From: an uncultured Mediterraneibacter sp.
Lineage (GTDB): Bacteria > Bacillota > Clostridia > Lachnospirales > Lachnospiraceae
Direction of reading: 5' to 3'
DNA length: 64,000 nt
Assembly (NCBI GenBank): GCA_934309345.1
Contig: CAKRDD010000014.1
Coordinates: 1 to 64,000, forward strand
Shown: positions 59,975 to 64,000 of the stretch, in pieces
How positions within the stretch are numbered: the first letter of the stretch is position 1
How the letters are laid out: each line of letters opens with the position of its first letter
Made by a program: the position numbers and the translations under genes
Notes under the pieces: model-generated
What the model saw: only the letters and a program-made list of their open reading frames with translations
Told to the model about the DNA's origin: nothing
The model's database searches: none

Positions 59975-61912
59975 TTACTCTTCTGCTCTGCGCAGCAGCT
60001 GGATCAGCCTGTCATAATCCGGATGGCGGATCAGATTCTGCACATCTGCCGGACGAAGGATCAGATCTGTCGTTGCCTCATAGAACTGCTGCAGATTCTC
60101 ATCCTCTTCCCTTCCGATTGCCGTCAAAAATACAACCTGTACCTTCTGCCGGAACCAGAATATCGGTTCTTTCAGAACTGCCACTGCAACAAAAGCACGC
60201 TCCTGAAATGCACGCTCCGGGTGTGGGAGCGCCACCAGATTTCCATAATCTGTCGGTGTAAGTTCCTCTCTCTTCAAAACAGATGCAGTAAATGTCTCCG
60301 GAAGTCCCTTCTCCTGCTCAACCTTCCGGCACAGATTCTTCAGAACCTCCTCCTTCGTCTTTCCTTCCACATCCGTAAAAAATAATTCCCTCTTAAAATA
60401 TTTCTGCAGAAAATCCTTACTCTCTCTTACAAAAAGCTTTCTTACTCTATCAATGTCATTATCCTGCAGAAATGAACCAATCTCTAAGATTGGTACCGGT
60501 ACATAGGAAGAAATGTGTACCGTTGTAAACACATAATCCACTTTTTCAAACGGGAAGTTCTCCAGCTCATAAAGATTACATACATAAATCTTTTCAATAT
60601 ACTCTTTAAATTCTCTGCTGTACTTATATCTGAGAATTTCTGAACTCGTCTTTCCAGATGCACATACGATCAGAATCGAAAACTTCTTCTGCTCATTCTC
60701 CTGCTGCTCCAGAGCCAGTTCAAGAACCTCTGCCAGTCCGGCAATCTCATCTTCTGAAATCGGCTGCTGAAAGTATTCTCCCAGTGCAATTGCCGCCTGG
60801 GACGCCATCGTATAAGAAAGCACATAATTCTTACGGATCTCTTCCAGCATCGGGTTTCGCAGGATCATATGATATCTCATACGAAGGACAAACGGAACCA
60901 TATGTCGGTTCAGTTCCATTCGCAGATGAAAATCATTCCTGAAATCAACATGGAATTCCCTGTAGAGCATCTCCAGCATCTCAGTAACAAGACGGTCGAT
61001 CTCGCTTTGCATCACGAAATTCTCCTGTTCTGTCGAATCTTCATTCCATTCACTGTCGATATAAACCTTCCCCGCAAGCTGCAGTGTCAGATAATTCTTC
61101 TCGTCCTGTGAAAAATGAATCTGATAATGCGCGCCCACCAGCTCTGTCAATTCTTCCACAAACTGCTTCTCTTTTCTTCCAAGCATATCCGCCGCCTGCG
61201 GTTCAACATATTTCTCCTGACGAACCCTTCGCATCGCCACATAAATATGCTCCACAAAATCATTGTAAGCAATCTCCGAAAGTTCAATTTCATATTTCTT
61301 CAGACACTGATAGACCATTTTTCCCAGCGTCTCGATCTCATCTGTCTGATGCCGTCTTCCAATTCCTTCCAGACTGTCCTGCTTTACAAAAACATCTACC
61401 ATACACTGACGCAGATTAAATTCACTGCCTTCCACACGGATACCATATCCCGGCTTCTTATGAACTGTAATCCCATACTTCTGATAAGTTTCCTCAACCT
61501 GCCGGAGTGTATTCGTCAGCGTCCCTTTTGAAATGTAAAGGAAATCACACAACTCCTCTGACTTGATGTATTCCGTTCTGTTCAGAAGATATGCAAGGAG
61601 AAAATGCACCCTCTCCTGATTGTTCGAAGGAATCACCGGATCTTCATTCTCCTTCGGATTCAGCAGTCCTTCGATGCCTTCCGGCTGTCTTGGATCCAAA
61701 TAATATCCGTACCTGGACTTTGATAAAATCTGGATCCCGTTCTTCTCAAGCTCCGGATTCAGTTCCTTGATCCTGACTCTTACTGTCTTCACGCCTATCC
61801 CAAGCTGACCGGCCAGTTCACTCGCAGTCACATGTTCTGTTTTATATAATAATTCAAGAATCTTTCTCTGTTGGTGATTCAGCAACACTGAATTCCTCGC
61901 TTTCTTTTGCAT
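59975..61912 (-). CDS. BglG/MtlR-like PRD transcription regulator with EIIB and EIIA domains
   Basis: The 645-residue protein has two N-terminal helix-turn-helix regions (HQQRKILELLYK with ASELAGQLGIGVKTVRVRIKEL; LLAYLLNRTEYIKSEELCDFL), two PRD domains (about 175-400, conserved His), an EIIB-like domain with Cys in LIVCASGKTSSEI and an EIIA-mannitol-like domain with His in LVALPHPERAF. Such proteins switch PTS operons according to phosphorylation. The binding site before the ATG is weak. Its target may be the adjacent IIB/HPr genes or a distant operon. Confidence 0.9.
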   Translation of the reverse strand: MQKKARNSVLLNHQQRKILELLYKTEHVTASELAGQLGIGVKTVRVRIKELNPELEKNGIQILSKSRYGYYLDPRQPEGIEGLLNPKENEDPVIPSNNQERVHFLLAYLLNRTEYIKSEELCDFLYISKGTLTNTLRQVEETYQKYGITVHKKPGYGIRVEGSEFNLRQCMVDVFVKQDSLEGIGRRHQTDEIETLGKMVYQCLKKYEIELSEIAYNDFVEHIYVAMRRVRQEKYVEPQAADMLGRKEKQFVEELTELVGAHYQIHFSQDEKNYLTLQLAGKVYIDSEWNEDSTEQENFVMQSEIDRLVTEMLEMLYREFHVDFRNDFHLRMELNRHMVPFVLRMRYHMILRNPMLEEIRKNYVLSYTMASQAAIALGEYFQQPISEDEIAGLAEVLELALEQQENEQKKFSILIVCASGKTSSEILRYKYSREFKEYIEKIYVCNLYELENFPFEKVDYVFTTVHISSYVPVPILEIGSFLQDNDIDRVRKLFVRESKDFLQKYFKRELFFTDVEGKTKEEVLKNLCRKVEQEKGLPETFTASVLKREELTPTDYGNLVALPHPERAFQERAFVAVAVLKEPIFWFRQKVQVVFLTAIGREEDENLQQFYEATTDLILRPADVQNLIRHPDYDRLIQLLRRAEE

Positions 61913-61968
61913 ATTTTACTTACTGTTTATCTTATCATATTTCGCGGTAAAAAAAAAGCTCACGATCA

Positions 61969-63441
61969 CTATATAATAATGCAGACCAGACCACCATTGC
62001 TGTCGTTTACGATCTTCTGCATAGAATCCTGAAGTTTCACCTGACTTTCTTCGTTAATCAGCGTAATCTTATTACGCATACCATCCATCACAAGATCTTC
62101 GATTGATTTGCCGAAAATATTGGTTCCCCAGACACCTTGTGGACCTTCGCTCTCTTTTTTAATATATGCAACAAGGTCTTCTGCCTGTTTCTCACTTCCC
62201 ACGATCGGTGCGATCTCCGTTTCTATATTCGCACGAATCATATGGATCGACGGTGCCTCAGAACGGATCTTTACTCCATATCTGCTTCCCTGCTTGATGA
62301 TAACCGGCTCATCCAAATGAATCTCTTCTTTCTTCGGGCTGACTACTCCGTAACCTTTCATCTTCACATCCGCAAATGCATCCTTGATCTGGCTGAATTC
62401 TTCTTTTATAGAAGAAAGCTCTTTCATCAGAGAAATCAATTCATATTCACTGCAGATCTGAGTTCCTGTCAACTCACTCAACACTTCATAATAATACTTC
62501 TGGCAGAAAGAAATCCGCAATATGACCTTCCCTGTGTCCATCTCTACCTGATCCAGCAGGATCTGGTCTATGTATGGACTTTCTGTCTTCCAGTCTTTCC
62601 CGGAGACACTTCGCAAATCTGACATCTGAGCCATAATTTTCTTCACATTCTCAATCAGGTCTTTCTTGATTCTATGATCACGTGACAACATTTCCACCCA
62701 TTTTGGAATATAAAATTCTATTTCCGTGACAGGAAATTCATACAGTACCTGACGCATCATTTCATAAATATCGTCTTCTTTGAGCTGTTCACAATTCACC
62801 GGATAAACCGGTGCTGCATATTTCTCCTCAAGAACTGATTTCAGATGTTCCGCCTCTTTCGAATACGGTTTCTGGCAATTCAATAAAATAAGAAATGGCT
62901 TCCCGATCTGTCGGAGCTCTTTCACTGTCCGTTCTTCTGCTGCTACATAGTTTTCTCTTGGCAGATCTGTCACGCTTCCATCTGTAGTCACAACAAATCC
63001 AATTGTCGCATGATCGTGTATTACCTTTTGTGTTCCGATCTCGGCTGCCTTTGTAAATGGTATCTCATAGTCATACCACGGTGTCTTCACCTGACGCTCC
63101 TGCCCATTCTCGGTATGGCCATTCGCCCCATCCACCATGAACCCAACACAGTCTGCCAGTCGGATCTTCACTTCTATGTCATCTGAAAGCTTTACATCCG
63201 CTGCTTCTTTTGGAACAAACTTCGGCTCTGTTGTCATGATCGTAGTTCCCGATGCTGCCTGAGGAAGTTCGTCTTGTGTCCGCTGCTTCACATGCTCTTC
63301 TTTCAGATTCGGCAAAATCAAAAGCTCCGCAAAACGCCTGATGAACGTTGACTTGCCTGTCCGTACCGGTCCCACAACTCCGATGTAGATTTCTCCGTTT
63401 GTCCGTGCTTTCATATCCTTGTATACCTGAAATGAATCCAT
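61969..63441 (-). CDS. spoIVA: Stage IV sporulation protein A
   Basis: SpoIVA is the ATPase that assembles the basement layer of the spore coat around the forespore. The 490-residue length is normal. Walker A GPVRTGKSTFIRRF and the segment VVTTDGSVTDLPRENYV are present; the C terminus ends in GGLVCIII as expected. GGGGG is placed before the ATG. It is strong evidence that the organism forms endospores. It follows gpsA, a common Lachnospiraceae order. Confidence 0.97.
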   Translation of the reverse strand: MDSFQVYKDMKARTNGEIYIGVVGPVRTGKSTFIRRFAELLILPNLKEEHVKQRTQDELPQAASGTTIMTTEPKFVPKEAADVKLSDDIEVKIRLADCVGFMVDGANGHTENGQERQVKTPWYDYEIPFTKAAEIGTQKVIHDHATIGFVVTTDGSVTDLPRENYVAAEERTVKELRQIGKPFLILLNCQKPYSKEAEHLKSVLEEKYAAPVYPVNCEQLKEDDIYEMMRQVLYEFPVTEIEFYIPKWVEMLSRDHRIKKDLIENVKKIMAQMSDLRSVSGKDWKTESPYIDQILLDQVEMDTGKVILRISFCQKYYYEVLSELTGTQICSEYELISLMKELSSIKEEFSQIKDAFADVKMKGYGVVSPKKEEIHLDEPVIIKQGSRYGVKIRSEAPSIHMIRANIETEIAPIVGSEKQAEDLVAYIKKESEGPQGVWGTNIFGKSIEDLVMDGMRNKITLINEESQVKLQDSMQKIVNDSNGGLVCIII

Positions 63442-63526
63442 AAAAATACCCCCTTATTCTGCTGATACCAGTGTATGCAGCCAAATAAAGGGGTATGACT
63501 TTTAATTTCTTATCCGTTTTGTTCTC

Positions 63527-64000
63527 TTATTTATCTTCTTCCCAGAGAAGAGAAGAGCTCTCCATCTTAGACTCGCGAAGCATCAGATCATCTACAGCCT
63601 GCTTCGGATCCTTTCCTTCAAAAAGAACCTTGTTGATCTCATCTACAATCGGCATTGGCACTTCATATTTCTGTGCAAGCTTTGCAGCTGCTTTCGCGGA
63701 ATAAACACCTTCGACAACCATGTTTACTTCCTTCATGGCCTCTTCCATGGACTTGCCCTGTCCCATTAAGTAACCGGCTTTACGGTTACGGCTGTGAACA
63801 CTGGCACAGGTAACGATCAGATCACCGATTCCGGTAAGTCCACAAAAGCTCTCGAACTTGCCGCCCATCTTTACGCCAAGTCTTCCGATCTCAACGATAC
63901 CACGTGTGATAAGAGCAGCCTTTGTATTATCTCCATAGCCGAGACCATCTGCAATTCCTGCTGCAAGTGCGATGACATTCTTAAGAGAACCTCCAAGTTC
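63527..64000 (-). CDS. gpsA: NAD(P)-dependent glycerol-3-phosphate dehydrogenase, N terminus beyond window
   Basis: GpsA reduces dihydroxyacetone phosphate to glycerol 3-phosphate for phospholipids. Only the C-terminal half lies here, starting in ELGGSLKNVIALAAGIADGL and passing FCGLTGIGDLIVTCASVHSRN, RKAGYLMGQGKS and EGVYSAKAAAKLA, all family motifs. The frame is open to position 64000. It is upstream of spoIVA on the same strand. Confidence 0.95.
   Translation of the reverse strand, partial: ELGGSLKNVIALAAGIADGLGYGDNTKAALITRGIVEIGRLGVKMGGKFESFCGLTGIGDLIVTCASVHSRNRKAGYLMGQGKSMEEAMKEVNMVVEGVYSAKAAAKLAQKYEVPMPIVDEINKVLFEGKDPKQAVDDLMLRESKMESSSLLWEEDK

Overview
The window comes from a low-to-moderate GC, spore-forming, obligately anaerobic Firmicute, most likely a gut member of the Lachnospiraceae (Clostridia). 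Supporting evidence: SpoIVA next to gpsA, a GGGtGRT/Fe-S scaffold pair, aggrecan-like GGAGG ribosome binding sites, PTS systems, a class A RNase P RNA, RqcH, and tandem iron-sulfur flavoenzymes of the dienoyl-CoA reductase/Bai type. The genus (Dorea, Coprococcus or Mediterraneibacter-like) cannot be fixed from the sequence alone.

Region 1-18025 is an accessory cell-surface island. A minus-strand operon (7196 to 1) encodes three membrane-anchored extracellular proteins and a giant secreted beta-helix-like protein that runs off the window. A soluble hybrid histidine kinase (7395-10607) and two translationally coupled serine recombinases (10814-12951) follow. Next comes a block of proteins with a SipW/TasA-type N terminus carrying the motif TYAWF (13043-16117), then a membrane-anchored relative (16357-17322) and a PilZ c-di-GMP receptor (17336-18025). 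The plus-strand TYAWF gene at 13043 lacks its signal-peptide start and promoter. It shares a 58-bp, about 91 percent identical inverted repeat with the intact minus-strand gene at 15248-16117. Inverting the 3-kb segment between the repeats would give it a complete N terminus, so I read this as a probable recombinase-controlled phase-variable surface-fibre locus under c-di-GMP influence. This is the main discovery candidate.

Region 18234-25970 holds a zinc alcohol dehydrogenase, a cytosolic 5'-nucleotidase, and an SOS-type DNA repair pair (radical SAM protein plus partner) with two LexA boxes and an apparently leaderless start. It also has a methyltransferase, a YgjP-like metallohydrolase, a helix-turn-helix protein fused to an LPD3-like domain, and a scar where an IS200/IS605 tnpB remnant abuts a beheaded NUDIX gene. 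Region 26093-30788 is a carbohydrate locus (PTS EIIBC, intracellular GH95 fucosidase, RpiR regulator). Region 31001-33513 is the queuosine precursor operon queDECF behind a promoter, a probable preQ1 riboswitch and a terminator. Region 33559-41955 carries glycerol dehydrogenase, a two-domain unknown, two tandem flavoenzymes, a LacI regulator and an AAA ATPase.

From 42290 on the window is mostly housekeeping: Fe-S scaffold and GGGtGRT protein; rimO-pgsA-pncC; yicC-gmk-rpoZ; rqcH; a lipoprotein; a DUF815 ATPase; pheA; nitroreductase-pyrB-pyrI; DAHP synthase; rnpB; rnhA; a MogA-like protein; HPr, a PTS IIB and a PRD regulator; spoIVA and gpsA. Most genes lie on the minus strand. No tRNA, rRNA or CRISPR array was seen.
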